Assembly (NCBI GenBank): GCA_002367105.1
Contig: DFCS01000029.1
Span: 1-64,000 of the forward strand
Direction of reading: 5' to 3'
Origin: Hungatella sp. UBA3048
GTDB lineage: Bacteria > Bacillota > Clostridia > Lachnospirales > Lachnospiraceae
Length of the DNA stretch: 64,000 nt
Below the pieces are notes generated by a model. That model worked only from the letters and a program-made list of their open reading frames with translations, was not told the origin of the DNA and ran no database searches. A program made the position numbers and the translations under genes. Positions 1 through 7,852 of this stretch are shown in pieces. Every line of letters starts with the position of its first letter. Within the stretch, counting starts at the first letter, position 1.

Positions 1-480
1 GAAATTAATTATACGTTATCACGAATTGTTACTTGGTCAAGAATTGCAGATATTTATGGAATTGATGCTTTAAAGCATCCTTCAACATGTAAAGAACGTA
101 CAGCTGAAGAAAGGTATTCTCTTGTAGCTAGAGTTTTAGCTGGAGAATCACAAAAAAGTGTTGCAATAATTGCTGGAATTGATTCAGGCCTATTGTCTAA
201 ATGGGTACAGATATATAAAATAAAAGGGTACGATGGTCTGTATTTAAAGAAAGGTAGACATGGTAAGGAGCCCTTCATGAAAAAAGACAATAAACCAAAA
301 GAACTTTCACCTTCTGAAAGAGAAGAATTAATTAGATTAAGGGCAGAGACAGAGTACCTTAAAGCAGAAAATGAATCAATAAAAAAATCTATCGCCTTGA
401 GACGAGAAAAAGAAGCTGCGCAACTCAAGGCGAAAAAGCAGCAATCATTAAGGAACTCCGAGAAAAAGGATATGCCTTAA
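1..480 (+). CDS. IS3-family transposase OrfA, 5'-truncated by window edge
   Basis: The frame is open from the first base to the stop at 478-480, so the true start lies upstream. The visible protein has a helix-turn-helix region (about codons 45-75, around AGESQKSVAIIAGIDSGLLS and KWVQIYK), then a charged tail rich in Glu and Lys with a leucine-zipper-like heptad (LRAETEYLKAENESIKK), as in IS150-type OrfA proteins that bind the element ends. The OrfB frame is open from 375, so a -1 shift between 375 and 480 would normally yield the OrfAB fusion. OrfA shows no internal stop in the visible part. Confidence 0.75.
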   Translation, partial: EINYTLSRIVTWSRIADIYGIDALKHPSTCKERTAEERYSLVARVLAGESQKSVAIIAGIDSGLLSKWVQIYKIKGYDGLYLKKGRHGKEPFMKKDNKPKELSPSEREELIRLRAETEYLKAENESIKKSIALRREKEAAQLKAKKQQSLRNSEKKDMP

Positions 481-1298
481 AGCATTTATTGAAAGCTGTA
501 GGATTATCAAAATCTACATACTATTATGAATTAAATCATGTGTGTTTTGACGTAATCAAAAATCAGAAACTTATGGATGAAATCAATAAGATTTTTGAAG
601 ACAATAAGCAACGATATGGTGTTCGCAGAGTTCATCAGGAATTATTAAATAAAGGATATTCCATAAACCACAAAAGAGTACAACGATTAATGCATAAGAT
701 GATGTTGGCCGGCAAACGACCTTAAGAGAAATACCATTCATATAGGGGCGAAGTTGGCAGAATAGCTGACAACTTAATTAATAGAGATTTTTGTACAACT
801 GCTCCACTTCAAAAATGGACAACAGATGTATCTCAATTTAACCTGCCATGGGAAAAATGTTATCTTTCGCCTATTTTAGATATGAATACAAATGAAGTTA
901 TCTCATACGATTTGTCAAAAAGTCCAAATATAGAGCAAATATCTAACATGTTAGAAAGAGCATTTCGGAAATTTAGTAATACTGAAGGAATCATCTTTCA
1001 TTCCGATCAAGGTTGGCAGTACCAACATGCGTACTATCGTAATGAATTAAAGAAATATGGAATAATTCAATCTATGTCTCGTAAAGGAAACTGTTACGAT
1101 AATTGCATTATGGAGACTTTTTTCTGAAGGCTAAAGACCGAAATGTTTTATGGACATGAAAAGGATTTTGGATCCTTCGATGAATTTAAGAAAGCAATAG
1201 ATGAATATATAGATTATTATAATAACAGGAGAATTCAATCAAAAACAAAATGGATGCCTCCTGTAATAAACAGGAAGACATCCATCAAGAGTGCCTAA
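375..1298 (+). pseudogene. IS3-family transposase OrfB with two nonsense mutations
   Basis: One frame reads through 375-1298 with an rve-type integrase core: an N-terminal HTH_21 segment (SKSTYYYE, QRYGVRRVHQELL), then the DDE acidic residues in WTTDVSQF, FHSDQGWQYQ and NCYDNCIMETFF. Two stops interrupt it. TAA at 723-725 sits where related proteins continue directly into EKYHSYRGE. TGA at 1125-1127 replaces the glycine codon (GGA) of the conserved FFGRLKTE motif just after the catalytic Glu. The rest of the frame is intact and ends at TAA 1296-1298. Both lesions are single-base changes, so decay is recent. A functional product is unlikely. Confidence 0.85.
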
Positions 1299-1318
1299 TC
1301 ATCCAGTTGAATAATGAT

Positions 1319-1339
1319 GTGTCCAGAAAACTGGGTACA
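1319..1339. repeat. Right terminal inverted repeat of the IS3 element
   Basis: The outer end reads TGTACCCAGTTTTCTGGACA on the minus strand, starting at 1339, about 20 bp after the OrfB stop. The matching left repeat is outside the window, so no target duplication can be checked. Confidence 0.6.
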
Positions 1340-1341
1340 TA

Positions 1342-1566
1342 TCAATTGATTTGACCGGCGGGGTTATTTTGTATCTTTTTGAAAGTAAGTTCATCATTCG
1401 GAGTACATTCCAAGATAGTGCAAATTTTTTCTAGGGTTTTCGCAGTGATGTTTTTATTATTCCGGAGCTAATACATTGTGCGATGATCAATTCCACTGTT
1501 CATAAGCTGGTATTGGGGCACATCCTTTTCTGTCATGGTTTTCCAAAGAGGACCGTAATCTATCAT
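1342..1566 (-). pseudogene. Small Xre-family (Cro/C1 HTH) regulator, interrupted by a stop codon
   Basis: The minus strand from ATG at 1566 reads 75 codons to TGA at 1342. It begins MIDYGPLWKTMTEKDVPQYQ and ends with the characteristic TLEKICTILECTPNDELTF, the layout of the small single-domain HTH_26 regulators common in Clostridia. Codon 33 is TAG, in the recognition-helix region where a sense codon is expected (HRTMY*LRNNKNI). The gene ends three bases from the IS3 right terminus, so its 3' end may have been altered by the insertion. It is probably non-functional. The alternative is a sequencing error at one base. Confidence 0.7.
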
Positions 1567-1980
1567 TTCAACTTGATTACATTATAAAGATTGCCTGAAA
1601 TCTTAAGGAAGTAATTCTTTTTATCAGAAACATCGTTTGATTTGAGAACAAGGAACTTTTTGACAATATGGAGAGCGGAGAGGTGGAGCATATTTCAAAG
1701 GAATACATCTTGGTGAATATTACTAAAAGTCGTAGTAAATTTTTGACATGCATCTTTTTAAAGCGGTTTTGACATCTTAATATCAAAATCTGCTTTTTAT
1801 AATTCTTTGAGCAAAAGGCAGATTTCGAGTAAGAGTTTATGAATAATCAACAAATTATTGGTAGCAGAAAAATGAGTATCCAGATTTTAACTATACAAAG
1901 GAGGCAGCAGTTATTACATCTGGACAAGGCTGGGATATCTTGATTATAAAGCTTTTAGGACTGTCAAAAGGCAGCTCTTC
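1567..1980. other. Gene-poor AT-rich stretch
   Basis: I see no supportable gene here. A minus-strand frame (1577-1786) lacks any recognisable domain and has the composition of AT-rich noise. A short plus-strand frame ending near 1982 (YTKEAAVITSGQGWDILIIK) looks protein-like but has no start context and matches nothing I recognise, so it may be a remnant of a lost gene. Confidence 0.4.
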
Positions 1981-2008
1981 TTGACAAGCTCGGAATCTGC
2001 ATTATAAT
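1981..2008 (+). promoter_or_regulatory. Sigma-A type promoter for the VanZ-like gene
   Basis: TTGACA (1981-1986) and TATAAT (2003-2008) are both perfect consensus boxes, separated by 16 bp. Transcription would start near 2015, about 30 bases before the VanZ-like start codon. Confidence 0.7.
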
Positions 2009-2045
2009 ACAAACAAAGGGGAAAGACCGGAAAAGAACCTGCTTG

Positions 2046-2630
2046 ATGGTTACGAAAAAAACAATGGTAAATAAAATATTATATAAAATTATAGCACAGG
2101 ATATAATAGAGCCTCTGACATACTTGCCCAAAGGGCTGATATGGGGTGTAATAATTATTACGGTTCTTATACTAATAAATGGACTATGGTACCAGTTCAG
2201 GAGATGTCTGCTCATATCTCCAGTTAAAGTGATTTACCTGGGGTTATTTGCTGTATACATGTATACACTGCTGCAGCAAACCTATTTTTCCCGCCCCCCA
2301 GGCTCAAGGAATACGATTAGTTTGATTTTGGGAGAAACATTGCAAGGTAGTGTTCGGAGTAAGGCTTATGTAATCGAAAATATTTTAATGATGATCCCAT
2401 TCGGAGTTCTTCTTCCAAACGTTCTTAAACCCGCAGAAAATATTTTTTGCTGTATTCCGTTGGGATTTTTCTTTTCGGTAAGCCTTGAGTATGCTCAATT
2501 TCACTCCCAACGTGGTCATATGCAGGTAGACGATGTTGTAATGAATGTAATAGGAACGGTGATAGGATATCTTTTCTTTGTTTCTGTTAAACTTATATGC
2601 AAACTCAGTAAATATCTTAAAGAGAAATAG
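2046..2630 (+). CDS. VanZ-like family membrane protein
   Basis: The product is about 194 residues with several hydrophobic segments: one near residues 30-45 (GVIIITVLILINGLW), one near 60-75 (VIYLGLFAVYMYTLL), and later ones around FCCIPLGFFFSVSLE and VIGTVIGYLFFVSVKL. The VanZ signature is clear: a conserved block around SRNTISLILGETLQ, NILMMIPFGVLLPN, and SLEYAQF followed by DVVMNVIGTVIGY. VanZ-like proteins give modest teicoplanin tolerance in enterococci, but most chromosomal homologues have no proven role and may act in cell-envelope physiology. The ATG at 2046 is preferred to the adjacent TTG at 2043. The Shine-Dalgarno is weak. A strong promoter lies just upstream, and no vanA-type genes are nearby. 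Confidence 0.8.
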   Translation: MVTKKTMVNKILYKIIAQDIIEPLTYLPKGLIWGVIIITVLILINGLWYQFRRCLLISPVKVIYLGLFAVYMYTLLQQTYFSRPPGSRNTISLILGETLQGSVRSKAYVIENILMMIPFGVLLPNVLKPAENIFCCIPLGFFFSVSLEYAQFHSQRGHMQVDDVVMNVIGTVIGYLFFVSVKLICKLSKYLKEK

Positions 2631-2966
2631 TTATTATGAAAATTATAGTTACAAAAAAAACACAAAAATAAAGAAATGTAAGAAAATGTAAAGAAATTAG
2701 TTTATTTTTTGCTGATTGCTCCTTTGTTTTCATTCTAAGTTTGAACTTTTATTCAAATTTGAGGAATTTTTTATATAAATATACACTAAAAGATTGCAAA
2801 AAAAACGATATAAAATCAGCATTATCGATAAAAAATGCTTAAAACATACAATAAACAGAGGTTATAAACGTATAAACCTTGCGTTTTTACAGAAAGAGAG
2901 TTAAAATATACACATCAATTTATTTTGTAACAAAATTGAAGGTAGGATATTGAAAGGAGAAACATT
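2631..2966. other. AT-rich leader region before the wall-binding protein gene
   Basis: This 336 bp intergenic stretch is very AT-rich and has no coding potential that I can support. It includes a short inverted motif around 2862-2878 (GTTATAAACGTATAAAC). It presumably holds the promoter and 5' leader of the next gene, but no clear -35/-10 pair stands out. Confidence 0.4.
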
Positions 2967-3830
2967 ATGAAGATGAAAAAGCTAATGGTAGCAGCATTAG
3001 CCGCAGCAATCACTGTTGGCAGTGCATTGCCAGCATCTGCAGCATGGGTACAGTCTGGTTCCGAATGGAGATATCAGAACCAGGATGGAAGCTGGCAGGC
3101 AAACAAGTGGTTTCAGGAGGATGGCAAGTGGTATCATTTTGATGCCAATGGCAATGCACAGAAGGGCTGGTTAAAGGATACCGATGGTAAGTGGTATTTC
3201 TTTGCATACAATGGAATTATGCAGACAGGTCTGATCAAAGTTAATGATAATGTGTATTACATGAATGCAGACGGTTCACTTTTTACTGGTAATATGAAGG
3301 TCGGGACAGTAGAATATAACTTTACCGAAAATGGAACAACAAACGGAAAACCGTCTGTAGGTTCTTCTCAGACTTTTGGAGGTAACGGGAACCAGGCTAA
3401 ATTTGGCGGCGGAGGCGGTCATTCCAGTTCTAGAACCAGTAATACAACGACTCCAACAAAGGAGGCTCAGACTGCTGCTAAAAACGCAGTTGCCAATGCG
3501 TTTGAAAATGCAGCTAAAAGTGGTGTTGATGTAAAGGAAACTACAATTACATTCACTCTTGCTGATTTAGATCCTGAATTAAATGCTGACAGCCTTATTA
3601 GTGATGTGCAGGGTGCTTTAAATGATATTCTGAACGGTAAAGACGTAACGAAAGTCAAAGTAGGAACTAGAGAGTTTACTAAAGATAATGCGGGCGAGTT
3701 CGAATCCTACGCTCAAAATTATGCTGGTGAAACAGTTGAGGATGCTCTTGCAATCCTGAAGAAACTGGGCATAAGAGTATATGCAGCAAACGATAACGAC
3801 GGTATGAAATATACTCTTGATATCAAATAA
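2967..3830 (+). CDS. Secreted protein with choline-binding-type cell-wall repeats
   Basis: A Sec signal peptide (about residues 1-26, ending LPASAAW) is followed by three to four glucan/choline-binding-type repeats (PF01473 style) at roughly 26-115, seen as WRYQNQDGSWQ, KWYHFDANGNAQKGW, KWYFFAYNGIMQTG and VYYMNADGSLFTGNM. A Gly/Ser/Thr-rich linker (about 135-165) leads to a C-terminal domain of about 120 residues with no family I recognise (FTLADLDPELNADSLISDV...). The repeats normally hold proteins non-covalently on wall polymers. The ATG has a good AAAGGAG site. The gene is followed after about 70 bp by the operon for polysaccharide phospho-regulation, so it may act in the same envelope process, which is inference. 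The first nucleotide stretch upstream is AT-rich. Confidence 0.8.
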   Translation: MKMKKLMVAALAAAITVGSALPASAAWVQSGSEWRYQNQDGSWQANKWFQEDGKWYHFDANGNAQKGWLKDTDGKWYFFAYNGIMQTGLIKVNDNVYYMNADGSLFTGNMKVGTVEYNFTENGTTNGKPSVGSSQTFGGNGNQAKFGGGGGHSSSRTSNTTTPTKEAQTAAKNAVANAFENAAKSGVDVKETTITFTLADLDPELNADSLISDVQGALNDILNGKDVTKVKVGTREFTKDNAGEFESYAQNYAGETVEDALAILKKLGIRVYAANDNDGMKYTLDIK

Positions 3831-3899
3831 ATCTACATAATGGTATCTAGATAGGGTGGCTCTCATAGGAACCGCCCTATTTTAAATATGGAGAGAGGC

Positions 3900-5459
3900 A
3901 TGAGATTATATAAAAGATGGATAATTGGTGGAATAGCATTTATCATTAGTGCCGGCATAGCTCAGACTGCGTATGCAGGATCCGTTAATGCAAACGAGCA
4001 GTCTGTCATATCCGCAGTAAGTGGACAATTTGAGAAAGACGGAATTATTTACGCGGTCAAACCGGAATACATTAATTCTGTAAAAAGCTATCTGGCTCAG
4101 GATGATGTGGAATTAACTGCGGAACAGGCCCAGGCAGCAATTTCAGAAATATATGCCAATGTACAGACCGGAGTGGAAAGCGGCTATTTAGTAGAGGTTG
4201 GAAGAACTCCCGTTTCGGAAACAGAACCTTCCAAAGCTCCTGCCGAAGGTAAAGCGGGACAGCAGGAAACCAGCTCACCGACAAAGAAACCTGAGAAACA
4301 AAAAACAGAAGAAAGTCAAAAGGAACCAGAAACTGCAGGAATAGAAGAAAGCGAAGGCTCAGAGCCCGAATCGGAAGGCGAATCCGGCACATTACAACAA
4401 GAAAATAAAAAAAATCCGGAAACGGAGAAGTCTTCCTCTGTAATATCCATTCTTGAACTTGTAGACAAGGCACCTCCCCAGACTTATGAATATTTAAATA
4501 AAGATACAGATACAAGGATGCAGCAACTTAAGGTCCGATACGGAATCATGTGGGGCTGCGTAGCGGCAGCAGCATTTGCAATCGCTCTGGTACTTGTTGT
4601 ATCAATACATAAGAAATTATTAATCAGCCACAGTCATCGTAAGCTGCGCAGGATTTTAAAATATATTCTGACAGCTGCCATCGCGGCTCTGTCTTTAATA
4701 TTATGCCTAGTTGGCGGAGCCTGGTTTGGAGCATTTCAGAAAAATGCTATTCTCAGTAAATTAGCGGATACTGGGTATTATACGTTTGTCTATAATGAAC
4801 TTAAGAAGGATACTTCCATATCATTTTCTCTTTTAAATATCCCGAATAGCGTTATGGACCAATCTCTGACCTACGAAAAGGTGGTTATAGCAGCCAGGCA
4901 GCAGGTGGAAAATGATTTGAGTAAGGGAATCTATAAAGCTGATACGTCTATTTTGATTGAACCTTTGAAAGCTGATATCGAGGAATATTTAAAAGGGCAG
5001 TCTGTGACTATGACAAAAGAAGCGGATGCTGGGCTTGTTCTTCTGATGGATCGCCTTGACGAGAAATACACGGCTTTATTGAAATGGCCGTTTGTCTCGT
5101 GGTGGTCACAGCTGAAGGCAGATTATACAAAGACAGCCGTTCTTATTTTGCCCATCTCATTACTTTTAATGGCAGCAGCACTGGGAATCCTTATTTTTCT
5201 TCATCATTACAAATACCGGGGCTTTTCTCTGGGAGCAAAGGGGTTGATGCTCGGAAGTATACTTGGGTTTTCGGTGTTTACTGGAAGTAATATGGTTATT
5301 TCAGCTCGTTGGGGAGAAGTCAATCCTCCTTATATGAATTCATTTTTTGAAATTTACAAAAGTGGAATATGGAGGGCCGGTGCAGTTACTTGTGGGATTG
5401 GAGTACTGTTGGCCTTTATGGTTCTTGCTGCTGTAAAAGCATGGAAGGAAGGCAGATAG
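3900..5459 (+). CDS. Unknown multi-pass membrane protein with acidic Pro/Glu-rich exported region
   Basis: Start at the second ATG (3900) is preferred because GGAGAGAGG sits just before it. The ATG at 3888 would lie inside that ribosome site. The protein has a signal peptide (about 1-27, ending QTAYAGS), an exported N-terminal region, a low-complexity Glu/Ser/Pro/Lys stretch (about 105-185), and then five predicted membrane segments: around GCVAAAAFAIALVLVV, ILTAAIAALSLILCLVGGAW, TAVLILPISLLLMAAALG, GLMLGSILGFSVF and AGAVTCGIGVLLAFMVLA. I do not recognise the family. The gene is immediately before cpsB (1 bp gap), which suggests co-transcription and a role in envelope polysaccharide assembly. 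That role is inference. Confidence 0.7.
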   Translation: MRLYKRWIIGGIAFIISAGIAQTAYAGSVNANEQSVISAVSGQFEKDGIIYAVKPEYINSVKSYLAQDDVELTAEQAQAAISEIYANVQTGVESGYLVEVGRTPVSETEPSKAPAEGKAGQQETSSPTKKPEKQKTEESQKEPETAGIEESEGSEPESEGESGTLQQENKKNPETEKSSSVISILELVDKAPPQTYEYLNKDTDTRMQQLKVRYGIMWGCVAAAAFAIALVLVVSIHKKLLISHSHRKLRRILKYILTAAIAALSLILCLVGGAWFGAFQKNAILSKLADTGYYTFVYNELKKDTSISFSLLNIPNSVMDQSLTYEKVVIAARQQVENDLSKGIYKADTSILIEPLKADIEEYLKGQSVTMTKEADAGLVLLMDRLDEKYTALLKWPFVSWWSQLKADYTKTAVLILPISLLLMAAALGILIFLHHYKYRGFSLGAKGLMLGSILGFSVFTGSNMVISARWGEVNPPYMNSFFEIYKSGIWRAGAVTCGIGVLLAFMVLAAVKAWKEGR

Positions 5460-5460
5460 C

Positions 5461-6198
5461 TTGGAGCAGAATTATTATTTTGATATACATTGTCATTTGA
5501 TACCTGGGGTGGACGACGGTGCAAAGAATATAGAGGAAAGCCTGGCTGCTTTGAAGGAAGAGTATGATCAAAATGTCAGACGGATAATCTGTACCCCTCA
5601 TGTGACGGCGAATATTACTTCCCAGAAAGCAGAAAGCGTAAAAGCTACTTTTGATGAATTGAAGAACCGATTAAAAAAGACAAACTTTGGCCATGATATG
5701 GAGCTTTATTTAGGGTGTGAGCTCATGTATTCAGAGAGCCTTGCAGAACGGCTGGAATCCGGAGATATTTGGACTATGTCTGGATCGAGTTATATTCTGG
5801 TCGAATTTTTGCCCACGGTTCCATACGAGGAACTATTCCGTGCAGTGAGAAAATTATCTGCAAAGGGATATATTCCGATTCTGGCTCACATTGAGCGCTA
5901 TCTTTGCCTGTATAAAAGGATGGAACGGATTCGTGACCTGCAGGAATCAGGAGCATACTTCCAGGTTAATGCTTCCAGTTTAAAGGGAGGTATGTTGAAT
6001 AAAAAGGCAGTTTATATAAAGAAACTATGCAAGTCAGGTCTGGTTCATTTCCTTGCTACAGACAGTCATGGCATGATGTACCGGCAGCCGGATATAAAGA
6101 AGGGTGCCGAATGGGTGATACACAATTGCGATTCCCGGTTAGGGCAAAAGATCTTGTACCAGAATGGAATTGCCGTTTTGAATGATATCATTATTTAA
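5461..6198 (+). CDS. cpsB: CpsB/YwqE-type PHP-family protein-tyrosine phosphatase
   Basis: The manganese-dependent phosphatase removes phosphate from the tyrosine-rich tail of the cognate BY-kinase (CpsD) in capsule/EPS systems. The PHP metal-binding motifs are all visible: FDIHCHLIPGVDDGAKN at the N-terminus, CTPHVT near residue 43, GCELMYS near 85, ILAHIERY near 140 and ATDSHGM near 200. Length (245 residues) is usual for the family. The start is TTG at 5461, supported by AAGGAAGG eight bases before it and by the motif lying at residue 7. No ATG is available nearby. It begins 1 bp after the preceding gene and lies 14 bp before the chain-length regulator gene, so the three form one operon with cpsD. 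Confidence 0.9.
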   Translation: MEQNYYFDIHCHLIPGVDDGAKNIEESLAALKEEYDQNVRRIICTPHVTANITSQKAESVKATFDELKNRLKKTNFGHDMELYLGCELMYSESLAERLESGDIWTMSGSSYILVEFLPTVPYEELFRAVRKLSAKGYIPILAHIERYLCLYKRMERIRDLQESGAYFQVNASSLKGGMLNKKAVYIKKLCKSGLVHFLATDSHGMMYRQPDIKKGAEWVIHNCDSRLGQKILYQNGIAVLNDIII

Positions 6199-6212
6199 CT
6201 GAGGAGAAAGTT

Positions 6213-6956
6213 ATGGGAACCAATCAGGACGATGAGATTGAGATAGATTTAATAGAGTTACTTTATGTTTTAAAACGGAAAATATGGATTGTTTTATTGA
6301 CGGGTATTTTAGGGGCAGTCTCCTTCGGCTTATTTACAGCAATGGTTTTGGAACCGGTTTTTACCTCTTCTACCATGCTCTATATAGTCAATAAAACCAC
6401 TACACTGACTTCTCTGACCGATCTGCAGCTGGGAACTCAGCTTACAAAGGATTATAAGGTGCTGGTGACCAGCAGGCCTGTTACGAACCAGGTCATTTCA
6501 GATCTGGATTTAAATATGTCTCATGAACAGCTTGTGAAAAAAATCAAGGTAGAAAACCCGACAGATACCAGGATTCTTACTATATCGGTAGAGGATTCAG
6601 ATCCTTATATGGCAAAAAGCATTGCGGATGATATAGCTAAGGTGGCATCTGCCAGAATGGCTCAAATCATGGATTCCGTTCCGCCGAATATCGTGGAAGA
6701 AGGATATCTGCCAACAGAAAAAACCAGGCCAAGTGTTACAAAAAGTTCTTTATTAGGCGGCTTTGCAGGTGTCTTTCTCTCTGCGTTAATTATACTGGTG
6801 TTATTTATTATGAATGATACGGTTAAAACTCCCGAGGATGTAGAAAAGTACCTGGGGCTGAACACGCTGGCTGCTATTCCATTGTTTGAAGAGAATGGTT
6901 CCATGCAGAAGAAAAGACGAAAGAGGAACTCTGGGAGAGGAGGTATGGTGCAATGA
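6213..6956 (+). CDS. cpsC: CpsC/Wzz-type polysaccharide co-polymerase and kinase activator
   Basis: The 247-residue protein has the Wzz layout: a short cytoplasmic N-terminus (DEIEIDLIELLYVLKRK), TM1 at about 28-50, an extracellular domain, the conserved proline-containing segment before TM2 (about LPTEKTRPSVTKS), TM2 at about 180-200, and a short basic cytoplasmic tail. In Gram-positives this protein sets polymer length and activates the BY-kinase encoded next door through its C-terminal tail. GAGGAGAAAG precedes the ATG. The last four bases overlap the cpsD start (ATGA), which indicates translational coupling. Confidence 0.9.
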   Translation: MGTNQDDEIEIDLIELLYVLKRKIWIVLLTGILGAVSFGLFTAMVLEPVFTSSTMLYIVNKTTTLTSLTDLQLGTQLTKDYKVLVTSRPVTNQVISDLDLNMSHEQLVKKIKVENPTDTRILTISVEDSDPYMAKSIADDIAKVASARMAQIMDSVPPNIVEEGYLPTEKTRPSVTKSSLLGGFAGVFLSALIILVLFIMNDTVKTPEDVEKYLGLNTLAAIPLFEENGSMQKKRRKRNSGRGGMVQ

Positions 6957-7654
6957 GAAAGGTTTCATTCCGCAGAAAGGATAAGCTTGATTTTAAAGCA
7001 AATGAAGCGTTTAAAACATTAAGAACAAACATTCTTTTTTCAGGTAAGGATATAAAGGTATTGACCCTTACCAGTTCCACTCCCAATGAAGGAAAAACCT
7101 CTATTTCATTTCAGCTTGCCAGCTCTTTTGCGGCGGCGGATAACAGGGTATTATTTGTAGATGCTGATATCAGAAAATCTGTTATTGCAGGCCGTTATAA
7201 GGTAGATGGAAATACATTTGGACTGACCCATTATATGACAGGTCAGAGATCGATGGAAGAGGTAATCTGCCAGACAGATATCAAGAACATGGATATAATT
7301 CTTGCAGGACCTGTTTCTCCTAACCCTACGGAGCTTCTTGGAGGGCCCTTATTTGCAAAGCTCTTGGAAGAACAACGGGACAATTATGACTACATCATTG
7401 TTGATGCCCCTCCTCTTGGAAGTGTAATCGATGCGGCCCTGATTGCAAGGTATGTGGATGGTGCGATCATTGTCGTGGAAAGCGCAGTGATAAGCTATAA
7501 AATGCTGCAAAGAGTTAAGGAGCAGCTGGAAAAAAGTGAATGCCGTATTTTAGGGGTAGTATTAAATAAGGTAGATATGGAGCATGACGCTTATTATGGA
7601 AATTATTACGGGAAATATTATGGGAAGTATTACGGAAATTACGGAGAAACATAA
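6953..7654 (+). CDS. cpsD: CpsD-type bacterial tyrosine kinase (BY-kinase)
   Basis: This cytoplasmic ATPase autophosphorylates a C-terminal tyrosine cluster and controls polysaccharide export with CpsC and CpsB. Walker A (SSTPNEGKTS, about 41-50), Walker A' (VLFVDADIRKS, about 67-76) and Walker B (YIIVDAPPLG, about 147-156) are intact. The C-terminus (about 212-233) is a run of YYG/YGN/YGK units holding nine tyrosines, the expected phosphorylation tail. Length is 233 residues. It is the last gene of the operon and is followed by a strong terminator. No glycosyltransferase, flippase or polymerase gene follows, so the kinase's target pathway must be encoded elsewhere. Confidence 0.92.
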   Translation: MRKVSFRRKDKLDFKANEAFKTLRTNILFSGKDIKVLTLTSSTPNEGKTSISFQLASSFAAADNRVLFVDADIRKSVIAGRYKVDGNTFGLTHYMTGQRSMEEVICQTDIKNMDIILAGPVSPNPTELLGGPLFAKLLEEQRDNYDYIIVDAPPLGSVIDAALIARYVDGAIIVVESAVISYKMLQRVKEQLEKSECRILGVVLNKVDMEHDAYYGNYYGKYYGKYYGNYGET

Positions 7655-7669
7655 TAGATGGAATTAGGA

Positions 7670-7716
7670 AAGAACGTGTGAAGGCCAGATCATAAGGCTT
7701 GCACACGTTCTTTATT
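7670..7716 (+). terminator. Intrinsic terminator after cpsD
   Basis: An 11-bp perfect stem AAGAACGTGTG (7670-7680) pairs with CACACGTTCTT (7702-7712), and a T-rich run follows. It closes the cps operon. Confidence 0.8.
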
Positions 7717-7788
7717 TATATATAATCAACAGTAGCAATAAGAATTGAACCAGTTTCAAGTATTTTTACACGATCTTTAAAAATCCCC

Positions 7789-7819
7789 TTGACCATGACC
7801 ATACGTCACCCTATATAAT
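7789..7819 (+). promoter_or_regulatory. MerR-type promoter (19-bp spacer) of the MerR-methyltransferase gene
   Basis: TTGACC (7789-7794) and TATAAT (7814-7819) are 19 bp apart. That stretched spacing is typical of promoters activated by MerR-family proteins bound in the spacer. The spacer contains ACGTCACCCT, which recurs in the promoter before rfbA. Autoregulation by the downstream MerR protein is inferred. Confidence 0.7.
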
Positions 7820-7852
7820 ACATATATGATAATTCAGGAAAAAGGAGGTGGC

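Larger units (their letters stand above)
1..1339 (+). mobile_element. IS3-family (IS150-like) insertion sequence remnant, left end outside window
   Basis: Two overlapping reading frames in the arrangement typical of IS3 elements are present: an N-terminal helix-turn-helix OrfA and, one frame back, a DDE integrase OrfB. The right end is placed at 1339 because the reverse complement there begins TGTACCCAGTTTTCTGGACA, the form expected of an IS3-type terminal inverted repeat. The left end lies before position 1. OrfB carries two in-frame stops, so the copy should not transpose by itself. Confidence 0.85.

Noticed and set aside
1577..1786. 69-codon minus-strand frame near the IS3 remnant
   Set aside because: Composition is like random AT-rich sequence and no domain is visible.
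2046..2630. Glycopeptide resistance cluster
   Set aside because: Only a VanZ-like gene is present. There are no vanH, vanA or vanX homologues nearby, and chromosomal VanZ-like proteins are common.
7612..7650. Tandem repeat at the end of cpsD as a mobile or satellite repeat
   Set aside because: It encodes the tyrosine-rich tail expected of BY-kinases and is explained by the protein.
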